The position numbers and the translations under genes are program-made. Of a stretch of 64,000 bases of DNA, positions 27,111-37,131 are shown piece by piece (position 1 is the first letter of the stretch; each line of letters opens with the position of its first letter). A model generated the notes under the pieces. It saw only the letters and a program-made list of their open reading frames with translations, was not told the origin of the DNA and ran no database searches. The stretch comes from Phenylobacterium sp. (GTDB taxonomy: Bacteria; Pseudomonadota; Alphaproteobacteria; Caulobacterales; Caulobacteraceae), in NCBI RefSeq assembly GCF_030679875.1, contig NZ_JAUXSP010000021.1, forward strand, positions 62,001 to 126,000, given 5' to 3'.

Positions 27111-27653
27111 TCACATCGCGCCCTCTTCCGGCGGAAGCCCATGCGCCGCCAGCCAACCCCCGGCATAGCGCGGGTCCTGCGTCACCTCCCGCAGGGCGAA
27201 GGGCGGGTGGGGACAGGCGGCCATTTCTTCGTCGCTCTCGAATTCCCGTTCCGACAGGACCAGGCCCGCCAGAGCGCCCGCAAAGACATCGACGCCGAAG
27301 GTCCGCCCCTCGATGGGCGCCAGGCGGTGACGGACCTTCTCGATGCGCCGCCCCGGCAGACGGGCCAGCAGCGCGAACTCGCCTTCTGAAAGGTAGATCG
27401 ACGTGATCAGCCGGTGGGCGGCGTCCAGATCGCCCTTCCGTCCCAGACGGCGCATGACCGGTCCGCCATCCAGAGGCCGCGCCTCCCGCAGCCGCAGGCG
27501 TGAACCCTCCACATAGAGATCGGTGATGGCGTCGGCGGAGACGACCGGCGAGTCCGGCAGCCGCGCGCAGAGCCAGCGCCGTTCCCGCTCCACATGGGCG
27601 TATTTCAGCTTCGGAAAGCCCAGGGTCCGGGCGATTTCGGGGTCGATGTCCAT
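27111..27653 (-). CDS. CYTH domain (triphosphate tunnel metalloenzyme-like) protein
   Basis: 180 residues. The N-terminal HVERERRWL (about 20-28) is an ExExR variant of the CYTH ExExK motif. RLRLREAR, IYLSEGEFALL, KVRHRL, GVDVFAGALAGLVLSEREFES and EVTQDPRYAGGWLAAHG follow in tunnel-enzyme order. The family hydrolyses inorganic triphosphate or nucleoside triphosphates, or cyclises ATP, with divalent metal. The second Lys of the usual motif is Arg, so activity is uncertain. The ATG at 27653 has a GGAGA ribosome-binding site five bases upstream, and that site lies inside a perfect 14-bp hairpin, so translation may be controlled. Confidence 0.8.
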   Translation of the reverse strand: MDIDPEIARTLGFPKLKYAHVERERRWLCARLPDSPVVSADAITDLYVEGSRLRLREARPLDGGPVMRRLGRKGDLDAAHRLITSIYLSEGEFALLARLPGRRIEKVRHRLAPIEGRTFGVDVFAGALAGLVLSEREFESDEEMAACPHPPFALREVTQDPRYAGGWLAAHGLPPEEGAM

Positions 27654-27658
27654 GTGAA

Positions 27659-27697
27659 TCTCCGTCGGCCTGACCAAGCTTGGCAGGCCGACGGAGA
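27659..27697 (-). promoter_or_regulatory. Perfect palindrome that sequesters the CYTH ribosome-binding site
   Basis: Arms TCTCCGTCGGCCTG (27659-27672) and CAGGCCGACGGAGA (27684-27697) pair fully over 14 bp; the loop contains the self-complementary CCAAGCTTGG. On the minus strand the left arm supplies GGAGA, the ribosome-binding site of the CYTH gene. No T-run follows. It sits in the 55-bp gap between terC and the CYTH gene, so it may be a terminator, an RNA switch or a processing site. Confidence 0.65.
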
Positions 27698-27708
27698 CCC
27701 GACCAGGG

Positions 27709-28728
27709 TCAGGACCCAGCGCCCTCGATCCCACCCTTGGGATGCTTGGGCTTGAGCAGCGAGAAGATCACCCCGCCGGCCAGCAGGCTGACTGTGATGG
27801 CCAGGGACCAGGGGGCCGGGAACTTGCCGCCGAAGAACAGGTCGCCGGCGAAGATCTTGAAGCCGATGAAGATCAGCACCAGGGCCAGGGCCACCTTCAG
27901 ATAGTGGAAGCGGTGGACGGCGTTCTCCAGGGCGAAATAGAGCGCGCGCAGGCCCAGGATGGCGAAGATGTTGGAGGTGTAGACGATGTAGGGGTCCTGG
28001 GTGATGGCGAAGATGGCGGGCACGGAGTCCACCGCGAACACCAGGTCTGCGAACTCCACCAGCACCAGGGCCAGGAACAGGGGTGTGGCGAACAGCACCA
28101 GCTTGCCCGTCGTCGGATGCGGCTGGCGGACGAAGAACTTCGAGCCCTGGAAGTCGTCGGTCACCCGAAGCCGCGTGCGCAACCACTTCAGGATCGCATT
28201 CCCGCTGAGGTCATTGGCCTCGCCCGCGTCGGCGCTGAACGACTCCTTGAGCATCTTGGCGCCGGTGAACAGCAGGAAGGCGGCGAAGATGTAGAGCACC
28301 CAGGCGAAGTTCGTCACGAGGGCCGCGCCGAGCCCGATCATGATCGCCCGCAGGACGATCACCCCGAGGATGCCCCAGAACAGCACCCGGTGCTGCAATT
28401 CCCGCGGTACGGCGAAATAGGCCAGGATCAGGGAAATGACGAAGACATTGTCGAGGGCGAGCGTCAGCTCGAGCAGGTAGCCGGTATAGTACTCGACGGC
28501 CTTTTCGGACCCCAGGTCAAACCAGATCCACGCCCCGAAGCTCAGGCCAAGCGCGATATAGGCCGACGCCGCCTTCACCGACTCCGCCGGACCGATGATG
28601 TGGTCCTTGCGGTTGAACACCCCGAGATCGAGGGTCAGCACCGTCAGCACGATACCGAGGAACAGCAGCCACAGCCAAGTCGCGTGGCCGAGGAACGGCG
28701 ATTGGAAAAATAGCAGGAGAGCGTCCAT
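27709..28728 (-). CDS. TerC family integral membrane protein
   Basis: 339 residues with about nine membrane helices. The TerC hallmark acidic helices are visible: YLLELTLALDNVFVISL (about 83-99) and LVLVEFADLVFAVDSVPAIFAIT (about 213-235), which hold the metal-associated Asp/Glu residues. The family is linked to tellurite resistance and to Mn2+/metal export or metalation of exported proteins. I chose the ATG at 28728, with GAGAGG upstream; a GTG four codons earlier is possible. The 292-bp leader toward rpsD was checked by eye for a manganese riboswitch and none could be supported. Confidence 0.93.
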   Translation of the reverse strand: MDALLLFFQSPFLGHATWLWLLFLGIVLTVLTLDLGVFNRKDHIIGPAESVKAASAYIALGLSFGAWIWFDLGSEKAVEYYTGYLLELTLALDNVFVISLILAYFAVPRELQHRVLFWGILGVIVLRAIMIGLGAALVTNFAWVLYIFAAFLLFTGAKMLKESFSADAGEANDLSGNAILKWLRTRLRVTDDFQGSKFFVRQPHPTTGKLVLFATPLFLALVLVEFADLVFAVDSVPAIFAITQDPYIVYTSNIFAILGLRALYFALENAVHRFHYLKVALALVLIFIGFKIFAGDLFFGGKFPAPWSLAITVSLLAGGVIFSLLKPKHPKGGIEGAGS

Positions 28729-28966
28729 CGGACCCCGCACCTCTCATAGTCACGGCCCTGCGTCTGCGCCTGGAGAGTGAAGATCCGACATCATCGCGAC
28801 CGCCGTCGCGACCAGAGGGGCCCGGACCGAGCCGCCCAGATAGTGGGGCCATGAGGCGCGGTCAACTGGCCATGCGCCCGCTGCGGCGTCGCGTCCGGAT
28901 ATGCGCCAGATAGGGCAAAGCCTGACCCGTCCCCACCAGACCAGACCGACTCGGGGGGCTGGCACG

Positions 28967-28997
28967 AAAAAGGGCCCCGGATTGCTCCGAGGCCCTT
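28967..28997 (-). terminator. Rho-independent terminator of rpsD
   Basis: AAGGGCCCCGGA (28970-28981) pairs with TCCGAGGCCCTT (28986-28997) with one mismatch and a 4-base loop. On the minus strand a run of five T follows (28971-28967). It lies 23 bp after the rpsD stop. Confidence 0.8.
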
Positions 28998-29020
28998 CAA
29001 AGTCGCAGGTGTTCGACGCC

Positions 29021-29638
29021 TTAGGAGGCGTAGAATTCGACCACGAGGTTCGGCTCCATCTTCACCGGATAGGGCACTTCGGCCAGTTCCGGCGCACGGA
29101 TGAACTTGGCCGACAGGCCCTTGGCGTCGAGTTCGATATAGTCAGGAACCTCGCGCTCGCCCGAGGCCTGGGCTTCCAGCACCAGGGCCATGTTGCGCGA
29201 ACGCTCACGCACCTCGACGACGTCGCCGGCCTTGACGCGATAGGACGGGATGTTGACGCGCTTGCCGTTCACCAGGACGTGGCCATGGTTCACGAACTGA
29301 CGGGAAGCGAAGACGGTCGGCACGAACTTGGCGCGATAGACCACCGCATCCAGGCGCGATTCCAGCAGGGCGATGAGGTTTTCCGAGGTGTTGCCCTTGC
29401 GGCGCGCGGCCTCGGTATAGGTGCGGCTGAACTGCTTTTCGGTCAGGCTGCCGTAATAGCCCTTCAGCTTCTGCTTGGCGCGCAGCTGCAGGCCGAAATC
29501 GGAGACCTTGGACTTGCGGCGCTGGCCGTGCTGGCCAGGGCCGTAGGAGCGCTGGTTCACCGGCGACTTGGCGCGGCCCCAGATGTTCTCGCCCATACGG
29601 CGGTCGAGCTTGTACTTCGCGGAATGACGCTTGGTCAT
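29021..29638 (-). CDS. rpsD: 30S ribosomal protein S4
   Basis: 205 residues with the full S4 layout. The N-terminal region ([14 protein letters not shown]...[14 protein letters not shown]) lacks the four-Cys zinc motif, and is followed by [12 protein letters not shown]. The S4 RNA-binding domain (about 92-155) has [35 protein letters not shown]. It binds 16S rRNA early in 30S assembly. It stands alone here, as is usual for alphaproteobacteria, with its own terminator. Confidence 0.98.
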   Translation of the reverse strand: MTKRHSAKYKLDRRMGENIWGRAKSPVNQRSYGPGQHGQRRKSKVSDFGLQLRAKQKLKGYYGSLTEKQFSRTYTEAARRKGNTSENLIALLESRLDAVVYRAKFVPTVFASRQFVNHGHVLVNGKRVNIPSYRVKAGDVVEVRERSRNMALVLEAQASGEREVPDYIELDAKGLSAKFIRAPELAEVPYPVKMEPNLVVEFYAS

Positions 29639-29913
29639 GGATCACTCTTCATCATCGACACGGCCCGGCGCTTCCGAGACTGGAGGCGCGATCGCAACGG
29701 CGGGATCCGTATCACCCGTAATAGATCTCGCACCGCGCGGAGACCCGCCGGTGGGAAGAGGCGGTGTATGGCGGCGGGCCAGGGGGGAGTCAAGACCCGG
29801 GTCGGCCCGGCCTTGCCAAGGCGCACAGGTCAAGCACCGTGGGATCGCCCTAGTGATCTCGGCGGGCCGTCTTCGCCGGTCGCGCGGAGACGTCCCGCCC
29901 TCAAGGACAGACC

Positions 29914-32670
29914 ATGCCCCTGAAGACGCCCAGAAGACCCCCCGCAGCAGCCTCGGCGCGCCACGCTCAAAAGCCCTGGCACGCCCTGGAGCCAGCGGCC
30001 GTCCTCGAACAGCTGGAGACAACGCCAGAGGGCCTGGATCCTGCTGAGGCTGACCGACGGCTGGAGCGCCACGGCCCCAACGCCCTGCCGCAAGGTCCCG
30101 GTCGGCGCCCCCTGGTGGCCTTTCTGCGTCAGTTCCACAACCTGCTGATCTATGTGCTGATCGCCGCGGGTCTGCTGGCGGCCGTGATCGGCCACGTCAC
30201 CGACGCCCTGGTCATCCTGGCCGTGGTCCTGGCCAACGCCCTGATCGGCTATATCCAGGAGGGCCGGGCCGAAAAGTCCCTGGAGGCTATCCGCGGCATG
30301 ATCCAGCCCCACGCCTCGGTGATCCGGGGCGGGCGACGGATGACCATCGAGGCGCGATCGGTCGTTCCTGGCGACCTTGTCCTGCTGGAGGCCGGCGATC
30401 AGGTTCCGGCGGACCTGCGCCTGATCAAGTCTCGCAACCTGCGTATGGACGAGTCCCTCCTGACCGGAGAGTCCGTGGCGACGGACAAGACTGTCGCCCC
30501 CGCCCCGGCGGACGCGCCCTTGGGAGACCGGACCTCTATGGCCTTCTCCGGCGCCTTCGTGGCCGCTGGCCAGGGCGTTGGGGTGGTGACCGCCACTGGC
30601 CCCGATACGGAGCTTGGCCGCATCGGCGCCCTGATCGGGGGCGTGGAACAGCTAACCACGCCCCTGGTCCGGCAGATGAACCGGTTTGCCCAACAGATCA
30701 CTGTGGCGGTCCTGGCCGCCTCGGCCTTCGTCTTCGCCTATGCGCATCTGATCGCCAAGTATCCGCTGAATGAGGCGTTCATGGTGGTGGTCGGCCTGGC
30801 CGTGGCGGCGATTCCAGAGGGCCTCCCCGCCGTCATGACCATCACCCTGGCCATTGGCGTGCAGCGCATGGCGAGCCGGAACGCCATCATCCGGCGGCTG
30901 CCCGCGGTGGAGACCCTTGGCGCGGTATCGGTGATCTGTTCCGACAAGACGGGCACCCTGACCCGCAACGAGATGATGGTCAGCTCGGTGGTCCTCGCCG
31001 CGGGGACCTATCAGGTCGATGGCGCCGGCTACGCTCCGACTGGGGAATTCCGCCTCGACAAGCGACAGGCTGACCCGTTGGCCGATCCCGTGTTGCAGGA
31101 TCTCGCCCGCGCGGCCCTGTTGTGCAACGACGCACGCCTGTCGAACACCGAAACTGGCTGGCGGGTCGATGGCGATCCGATGGAAGGCGCCCTGGTGTCC
31201 CTGGCGCGCAAGGCGGGACTGGATTCCGCGGCCGCCCTCGACGCCTGGCCACGGCAGGATGAAATCCCGTTCGAGACCCGCCATCGATTCATGGCGACCC
31301 TGAACGATAGGCCGGGTCAGCCTCCCATCGCCTATGTGAAGGGCGCGCCGGAGCAGGTGCTGGAGATGTGCGGCCAGGTCGCCGGTCCGGGCGGACCAGA
31401 GCCTATCGACCAGGCCCGCTGGCGCGACCAGATCGAAGCCCTGGCGGCTCACGGACAACGGGTGCTGGCCCTCGCCCAGCGGGTCATGCCGGCCGGAACC
31501 GTGGCCATCACCGGTGAGGATGTCGGCGCCGGGCTGACCCTGCTGGGGCTGGTCGGCCTGATCGACCCCCCGCGGCCGGAGGCGATCGCGGCCATCGCCG
31601 AGTGCCGGGACGCCGGCATTCGCGTCAAGATGATCACGGGCGATCATGTGGCCACAGCCCGGGCCATCGCCATACAGCTCGGCCTGGACGAAGCGCCCCG
31701 CGCCCTCACGGGCCAGGATCTCGACGGCTTGAGCGAGGAAGACTTCGGGCGGGAGGCGCGGGTGGCCACGGTGTTCGCCCGCACGACGCCCGAGCACAAG
31801 CTGCGCCTCGTCGAGGCGCTTCAGATCGACGGCTCGGTCATCGCCATGACCGGCGACGGGGTCAATGACGCGCCAGCTCTGAAGCGCGCCGATGTCGGCG
31901 TCGCCATGGGCGGCAAGGGCACCGAGGCCGCCAAGGCGGCCAGCGAAATGGTCCTGGCCGACGACAACTTCGCCTCGATCGTCTCGGCCGTGCGCGAGGG
32001 TCGGACGGTCTATGACAATCTGACCAAGGTCATCACCTGGACCCTGCCCACCAATGGGGGCGAGGCTCTGACCATCATATTGGCGCTGCTCCTGGGCCTG
32101 ACCCTGCCGGTGACCCCGGTGCAGATTCTCTGGATCAACATGGTCACCGCCGTGGCGCTTGGTCTGACCCTGGCCTTCGAGCCGCCAGAGCCCGGCGTCA
32201 TGCGCCGCCCGCCCCGCCCCGCCCAGCAGCGCCTCCTGTCAGGACGGCTGCTCTGGCGGGTGACCTTCGTCTCGGTCCTGATGGTGGCCGGAGCGTTTGG
32301 CATTTTCGCCTGGGCCGTGGGCCGGGGCCTGTCGGTGGAGACCGCTCGGACCATGGTGGTGAACACCCTGGTGGTGATGGAGATCTTCTACCTGTTCAGC
32401 GTCCGCTATGTTCATGGCGCATCCCTGACCTGGCAGGGGGTGCTGGGCACGCCGGCGGTCCTGATGGGTGTGGCCGGCGTGGTCGTCGCGCAGTTGGCCT
32501 TCACCTACGCCCCGGTGCTGCAGAGCGTCTTCGGCAGCCGGCCGATCGCCCTGGGGGACGGCCTGGTGATCGTCGCCGTTGGCGTGATTCTGCTGTTCGT
32601 GGTCGAATTCGAGAAGCTGATTCATCGTCAGGTGAGCAGGAAAGCCAGGACCCCTGCCGCGGCCAGATAG
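29914..32670 (+). CDS. P2-type cation-transporting ATPase
   Basis: 918 residues. An N-terminal cation ATPase domain is followed by the actuator TGES (about 184-187), the M4 motif PEGLP (301-305), the phosphorylation site D344 in DKTGTLT, and the hinge TGDGVNDAP (about 646-654). Ten membrane helices can be placed. The M4 PEGL resembles Ca2+-ATPases, but in M6 the motif reads [12 protein letters not shown], with Ala where SERCA-type pumps have the cation-binding Asp. Ion specificity is therefore open. ATG at 29914 follows AAGGAC. The 3' end overlaps the converging lactate permease gene by 43 bp. Confidence 0.92.
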   Translation: MPLKTPRRPPAAASARHAQKPWHALEPAAVLEQLETTPEGLDPAEADRRLERHGPNALPQGPGRRPLVAFLRQFHNLLIYVLIAAGLLAAVIGHVTDALVILAVVLANALIGYIQEGRAEKSLEAIRGMIQPHASVIRGGRRMTIEARSVVPGDLVLLEAGDQVPADLRLIKSRNLRMDESLLTGESVATDKTVAPAPADAPLGDRTSMAFSGAFVAAGQGVGVVTATGPDTELGRIGALIGGVEQLTTPLVRQMNRFAQQITVAVLAASAFVFAYAHLIAKYPLNEAFMVVVGLAVAAIPEGLPAVMTITLAIGVQRMASRNAIIRRLPAVETLGAVSVICSDKTGTLTRNEMMVSSVVLAAGTYQVDGAGYAPTGEFRLDKRQADPLADPVLQDLARAALLCNDARLSNTETGWRVDGDPMEGALVSLARKAGLDSAAALDAWPRQDEIPFETRHRFMATLNDRPGQPPIAYVKGAPEQVLEMCGQVAGPGGPEPIDQARWRDQIEALAAHGQRVLALAQRVMPAGTVAITGEDVGAGLTLLGLVGLIDPPRPEAIAAIAECRDAGIRVKMITGDHVATARAIAIQLGLDEAPRALTGQDLDGLSEEDFGREARVATVFARTTPEHKLRLVEALQIDGSVIAMTGDGVNDAPALKRADVGVAMGGKGTEAAKAASEMVLADDNFASIVSAVREGRTVYDNLTKVITWTLPTNGGEALTIILALLLGLTLPVTPVQILWINMVTAVALGLTLAFEPPEPGVMRRPPRPAQQRLLSGRLLWRVTFVSVLMVAGAFGIFAWAVGRGLSVETARTMVVNTLVVMEIFYLFSVRYVHGASLTWQGVLGTPAVLMGVAGVVVAQLAFTYAPVLQSVFGSRPIALGDGLVIVAVGVILLFVVEFEKLIHRQVSRKARTPAAAR

Positions 32671-34127
32671 AACAGGCAAATCCCAGCCGTCTGGCGTAGC
32701 ACCGCCCCTTCCTCGCCCTTCAGCCCGACCGTGGCGGCGCCGGCGATGATGTTGTGCGGACTGATGATATTGCCGACCCCTGCGCCCACGCCCTGGGCGG
32801 CGGCCATCCTTGTCTGCGGGAGGTCTAGCGCCTCGGCCGTCGCCGTCTGGAAAGGTGTCAGCAGGATGTTCGAGGCGGTGGCCGAGCCGGTCACGAAGGC
32901 GCCCAAGGCCCCGATGGACGGCGCCAGAAGCGGCCAGATTCCCGCCGATCCGGCCGCCGCCCCCGCCAGGGCCGCGATCATGCCGGAATGCACCATGATC
33001 CGGGACAGGGCGAGCATGACAAACAGGGCCAGAGCGACCGGTCCGAGGCGCGCGACCGCCGCTGCGGCGGCCTCGGCGAAATCGCCCCAGTTGCGGCCCT
33101 GGGCTATCCCCCCCAGCACAAGCCCCGCGGCCAGAACGCCCCCTGGATGATAGAGGGGTGATAGACGCCCACCGAACACCTCCCCCAGCGACCAGGTGAT
33201 CGCCAGACCCTGGAGCGTCTGGGCGAGAGGGCCAATCAGGCGCGTCGCCAACACCAGCAGAACGATCACCCCGTAGGGCAGCAGGGCCCGGACGACGGAC
33301 CGGCCCTGAAGATCCAGCCGCCCCCTCGCCTCTGGGCGGCGCCGCCTGGCGCTGAACAGGGCGAACAGCCCCCCGCCGATCAGCGCGCCGCCCGCCGTCG
33401 GGAGTTCGGGCCCCACCCACAGAGCCAGAGCCAGAAAGGGCAGGTAGAAGCAGACGGCCGCCGCGATCCCCATCAGCCCGTCCCGCACCGTCGGGGGCCG
33501 TTCGCCGGCGAGCCAGATCAGGGCCGCCAGCAGGAACCAACCAAGGGCCAGGTTCAGAAGGGCGGTCTCCTGCCCGATCGCGAGGGCTGAGGCCCCCATC
33601 AGTTCGGCCTGGGCCAGGATCGGAGTCCCCAAGGCGCCGAACGAGACGCCGGCCGCGTGCCCGAGGAGGGCCAGAACCACCGCGCGCACAGGGGGGAAGC
33701 CCAGCCCCGCCAGGAGGGGTGCGGTCAGGGCGACAGGGACGCCGAACCCGGCTGCGCCCTCCATGAACAGGCCAAAAAACCAAGCGATCAACACCACCTG
33801 GGTCCTGGGATCGGGCGAGATACGCCCCACCGCTTCCCGCAGGACCAGCAGGGCGCCCGACCTCGACTGAAGCTCATGCAGCACCAGCGCCGGGAAGATG
33901 ATCCAGAGGATGGAGAGACTGGTGAAGCCCGCCTCCAGGAGGGCTCCTCCGGACATGCCGGCTGGTCCAAACGGCGCGGCCTGTCCCTGACCGAGCCCGA
34001 AGACGGTCCAGGCCAGCCCCACGGCGACGACGAGCCCCGCCAGGCCCGCTGAACCGGCCCGCCACTTCAGGCCGAGCATCAACCCGACCACCGCCCCCAG
34101 GGGCAGGAGCGCCAGGACTGCGGTCAC
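32628..34127 (-). CDS. L-lactate permease family (LctP/LldP) transporter
   Basis: 499 residues with about 12-14 hydrophobic helices. Family blocks seen: [74 protein letters not shown] and [18 protein letters not shown]. It imports lactate, often also glycolate, with protons. The start is GTG at 34127, in a GTGA overlap with the end of the D-lactate dehydrogenase gene, so the two are translationally coupled and almost certainly act on the same substrate. Confidence 0.92.
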   Translation of the reverse strand: MTAVLALLPLGAVVGLMLGLKWRAGSAGLAGLVVAVGLAWTVFGLGQGQAAPFGPAGMSGGALLEAGFTSLSILWIIFPALVLHELQSRSGALLVLREAVGRISPDPRTQVVLIAWFFGLFMEGAAGFGVPVALTAPLLAGLGFPPVRAVVLALLGHAAGVSFGALGTPILAQAELMGASALAIGQETALLNLALGWFLLAALIWLAGERPPTVRDGLMGIAAAVCFYLPFLALALWVGPELPTAGGALIGGGLFALFSARRRRPEARGRLDLQGRSVVRALLPYGVIVLLVLATRLIGPLAQTLQGLAITWSLGEVFGGRLSPLYHPGGVLAAGLVLGGIAQGRNWGDFAEAAAAAVARLGPVALALFVMLALSRIMVHSGMIAALAGAAAGSAGIWPLLAPSIGALGAFVTGSATASNILLTPFQTATAEALDLPQTRMAAAQGVGAGVGNIISPHNIIAGAATVGLKGEEGAVLRQTAGICLFYLAAAGVLAFLLT

Positions 34128-35137
34128 GGCGCGGCCGGGGCAGGCTCCAGGGTCACCTCATGCAGGGCGCGGCCGGTGGATTCGAAGGCGGTGACATTGG
34201 CTAGCGTAATCTGTGCGATCGCCTCGAGCGCCTCGCGGGTGAAGAAGGCCTGATGGCCGGTGACCAGTACATTGGGGAAGGTCAGCAGGCGCGCGAACAC
34301 ATCATCGTCGATGAAGCGCGCCGAGCGGTCCTCGAAGAACAGCCCCGCCTCCTCCTCATAGACATCAAGCCCGAGGCTGCCGACGGCCCCGCTCTTCAGC
34401 CCGGCGATCACGGCGACCGTGTCCACCACCGCCCCGCGGCTTGTGTTGATCAGCATGACGCCGGGCTTCATCCGCGCGATCGCCGGGCCGTCAATCAGGT
34501 GCCGCGTCGCCTCAGTCAGAGGACAGTGCAGGCTGACGATATCGCATCGCGACAGCAATTCCTCCACTGGCAGGTAGGTGACGCCCTGCTCGAGAAGCTG
34601 CCGATTGGGGCTGGGATCGTGGGCCACAACCTCACAGCCGAAGCCGAGCAGAATCTCACAGACGATCTGACCGATGGCGCCGGTGCCCACCACCCCGGCG
34701 GTCTTGCCCTTCAGGTCAAAGCCGAGCAGGCCATCGAGGGCGAAGTTCCCCTCGCGCACCCGGTTAAAGGCCCTGTGGGTCTTCCGATTGAGGGTCAGGA
34801 TCAGGGCCAGGGTGTGCTCGGCCACCGCATGGGGGGAATAGGCCGGGACCCGGCATACGGTGATCCTGCAATCCTGGGCGGCGGCGACGTCCACATTGTT
34901 GAAGCCCGAGGCGCGCAGGGCCACCAGTCGCAGGCCTTCGGCCTGCATGTCCCGCAGCAGGTCTGCATTGAGTTCGTCATTGACGAAGACGCAGACAGCC
35001 TCAAATCCCGCCGCCAGACGCCGGGTGGCCGGCGACAGTGGCGCCTCGAAGAACACCAGCTCGTGCTCAAGCCCCGCATTGGCCTCGGACAGGAACTGCT
35101 GGTCATAGGGGCGGGCGCTGAACACGGCGATGCGCAT
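34124..35137 (-). CDS. ldhA: D-lactate dehydrogenase (NAD-dependent 2-hydroxyacid dehydrogenase)
   Basis: 337 residues. The NAD-binding Rossmann motif [18 protein letters not shown] is at about 150-167. The catalytic Arg is in [10 protein letters not shown], the Glu in [14 protein letters not shown], and the catalytic His in [14 protein letters not shown] (about 294-307). The YEEE and TGHQAFFT blocks are those of LdhA-type fermentative D-lactate dehydrogenases that interconvert pyruvate and D-lactate. AGGAGG precedes the ATG at 35137. It is coupled by GTGA overlap to a lactate permease; the pair could import and oxidise D-lactate or export fermentation lactate. Confidence 0.92.
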   Translation of the reverse strand: MRIAVFSARPYDQQFLSEANAGLEHELVFFEAPLSPATRRLAAGFEAVCVFVNDELNADLLRDMQAEGLRLVALRASGFNNVDVAAAQDCRITVCRVPAYSPHAVAEHTLALILTLNRKTHRAFNRVREGNFALDGLLGFDLKGKTAGVVGTGAIGQIVCEILLGFGCEVVAHDPSPNRQLLEQGVTYLPVEELLSRCDIVSLHCPLTEATRHLIDGPAIARMKPGVMLINTSRGAVVDTVAVIAGLKSGAVGSLGLDVYEEEAGLFFEDRSARFIDDDVFARLLTFPNVLVTGHQAFFTREALEAIAQITLANVTAFESTGRALHEVTLEPAPAAP

Positions 35138-35313
35138 GAAGACCTCCTGGTCTGGAGCCAAAGCCGGGGGGGCGAGGCGGCCCGCGCCTGCAGGCAAATC
35201 CGGGCTGCCCCGCAGGGCCAGCTCGACGTCGGGACTGTAGCCGTCCGACGGTGGACGGGGCCTTGCGATTGATCAAGACCTCAGGCGGACGTGCGTCGCG
35301 GCAGGACTTGGGC

Positions 35314-36000
35314 TCAAACGGTGGAAAGCGCCGTCGGACGGGCCGCATCATTGGCCGGCCGCAGCGCCTGGATCTCCCCGCGCAGGCGCCCCAGCACCTG
35401 TTCGGCCAGGGCGCGGGTCTCCGTAGCCGCCTGCCCCGTGGGCTCCCATTCGGTGACCCCCAGGCCATAGGACAACGCCGCCTGATAGGCCTGACGCACC
35501 CGCAGGGTGACGCCCGCCACCGGCACGCCGGCAAATCGCAACGCCTCAATGGCGCCAGTCACCACCCGCGCTTCCCGGCCTTGGCGGGGTGATGGGCATT
35601 GATTCAGGACGATGACTCCTGGCGCCCGGAGCTGGCGGAGCAGTTCGACCGTCTTGAGCGCCGCAGCCAGGTCCAGATAGGTGGGCCGGGCCACCACCAG
35701 GCAGATGTCCGCCACCTTGATGGCCGCGACAATGTCAGCCTCAGGCGAGGCCGGTGTGTCGATCACCAGCACATCACAGCCGCTGCGACGTGAGGCCGTC
35801 ACCAGGGCGAAGAGCTTGGACGCCGAGGTCTCGACCACCGCGAGGCTGTGGGCGCGGAGGGCTTCGCTGGAGGACCGCAGCGGATCAGCATCCGCCAGCA
35901 CCGCTCTTTGGCCACCGTCCCGAAGGGCCGCGGCAAGATTGACCGCCACAGTCGACTTGCCAGCGCCGCCCTTACGCGAAATGACCGCCACGGTCTGCAT
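35314..36000 (-). CDS. Orphan ParA/MinD-like ATPase
   Basis: 228 residues. The deviant Walker A motif RKGGAGKSTVAVNLA is at 9-23, ADADP follows at about 36-40, Walker B is DVLVIDTPAS, and a basic surface stretch SPRQGREARVV follows. No ParB gene is adjacent, so this is not a plain par locus. It is shorter at the N-terminus than MipZ (no NEKGGAGKST lead). The role could be positioning of DNA or protein clusters. GGGAGG lies upstream of the ATG. A perfect DnaA box and a 6-bp inverted repeat lie 34-70 bp upstream, suggesting replication-linked control. Confidence 0.85.
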   Translation of the reverse strand: MQTVAVISRKGGAGKSTVAVNLAAALRDGGQRAVLADADPLRSSSEALRAHSLAVVETSASKLFALVTASRRSGCDVLVIDTPASPEADIVAAIKVADICLVVARPTYLDLAAALKTVELLRQLRAPGVIVLNQCPSPRQGREARVVTGAIEALRFAGVPVAGVTLRVRQAYQAALSYGLGVTEWEPTGQAATETRALAEQVLGRLRGEIQALRPANDAARPTALSTV

Positions 36001-36033
36001 GATCGCCTCCCCGGGAGAGACCCTAGGACCAAC

Positions 36034-36042
36034 TTATCCACA
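36034..36042. promoter_or_regulatory. Perfect DnaA box TTATCCACA
   Basis: The strict consensus 9-mer, 34 bp upstream of the ParA-like gene start. A single copy only; not an origin by itself. Confidence 0.6.
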
Positions 36043-36055
36043 GAGACAAGATGTC

Positions 36056-36070
36056 ACACCCTAGGGGTGT
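36056..36070. promoter_or_regulatory. Inverted repeat ACACCC-TAG-GGGTGT
   Basis: Perfect 6-bp arms with a 3-base centre, in the gap between the ParA-like gene and the SDR gene. Candidate operator for the ParA-like promoter. Confidence 0.4.
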
Positions 36071-36127
36071 CACGCCGTCCGCGGTTCGCGCCCAGAGAGG
36101 GCGCCAGGCGGGTGGCGCGCCGGGAAA

Positions 36128-37000
36128 CTAGGCGCGCACCCCCCCATCGACCCGCAGGTCTTCGCCAGTGACGTAGCTGGCGGCGCTGTCGGCCAGATAC
36201 ATCACCGCATGGGCGATCTCTTCGGGCTGACCGGCCCGGCCGGCTGGCGTTCGGGCCCCGGAAGCCTGGGCGGCGCCGCCCCCCATCATCGGGGTGTCGA
36301 TGGGGCCAGGCGAGACAGCGTTGACGCGGATATTGTCGCTGGCCAGTTGCAGGGCGGCCGAGCGGGTCAGGCTCAGCACGCCAGCCTTGGACAGGGCGTA
36401 GGACATGACCGGCCCCGAGCCCACATAGCCCAGGACCGAGGCTGTGTTGATGATCGACCCGCCGCCCCGAGCCTTCAGCGCCGGCGCCTGATGGTTGATG
36501 CAGCGGACCACGCCTTCCAGGTTGGTGGCCATGATGTCGTTGTGCACGGCCCAGTCGAATTGCGGCCCCATGTCGCCTGACCGCCCGGCGATCCCCGCAT
36601 TGTTGAAGGCGATGTCCAGGCCGCCGAACGCCTCGACGCAGGCCGCGACGAGGCCTGAGACATCGGCCTCCACCCGTACGTCAGCACGACGATAGACCGC
36701 CTGACCGCCTGCAGCCGTGATCTCGGCCGCAACTTCCCGGCCCAGCGCCTCACGGCGCCCGCAGAACATCACCTGGGCCCCTTCCAGCGCAAAGGCCTTG
36801 GCCGTGGCCCGGCCAATGCCGGAGGTAGCCCCGGTGACCAGCACGACCTTTCCGGAGAAGCGGCCATTCCGCGCCATGGACGTCGCCCCGACGGGCGGGG
36901 TCTTCAGGTCCGCGGCGGCGGCGGATTGGGCGGCCAGGGCCGCCAAGCCCACGCCTCCGGCCATCAGAGCGCGGCGTGAGGGTGCGGCGTCAGTCATCAT
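36128..37000 (-). CDS. SDR family oxidoreductase with a twin-arginine signal
   Basis: 290 residues. The N-terminus (APSRRALMAGGVGLAALAA) is a Tat signal ending near AAAA, an unusual feature for a short-chain dehydrogenase. The SDR core follows: TGATSGIG cofactor motif (about 56-63), NNAG (about 133-136), catalytic Ser in INTASVLG, and Tyr/Lys in YALSK (about 181-185), ending VTGEDLRVDGG. The catalytic residues are intact. Tat export of a folded, NAD(P)-loaded enzyme would place it in the periplasm. Substrate unknown. ATGATG gives two adjacent start choices. Confidence 0.88.
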   Translation of the reverse strand: MMTDAAPSRRALMAGGVGLAALAAQSAAAADLKTPPVGATSMARNGRFSGKVVLVTGATSGIGRATAKAFALEGAQVMFCGRREALGREVAAEITAAGGQAVYRRADVRVEADVSGLVAACVEAFGGLDIAFNNAGIAGRSGDMGPQFDWAVHNDIMATNLEGVVRCINHQAPALKARGGGSIINTASVLGYVGSGPVMSYALSKAGVLSLTRSAALQLASDNIRVNAVSPGPIDTPMMGGGAAQASGARTPAGRAGQPEEIAHAVMYLADSAASYVTGEDLRVDGGVRA

Positions 37001-37131
37001 ATCCTCCTAGTGCGGGCCTGGGGCGAACACCCCGGCGTCGCTCTGCATCGCCTCTGGCGGGCGTCCCGCCGATCATGGGCTAGGCCATGGCTTGGCTGCA
37101 ACCTTGCCAGCCCCTCGCTCATTTGCAGCAG

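Noticed and set aside
28729..29020. Manganese (yybP-ykoY) riboswitch in the leader of terC
   Set aside because: TerC genes often have one, but I could not find the conserved loop sequences by eye. A covariance-model search would decide.
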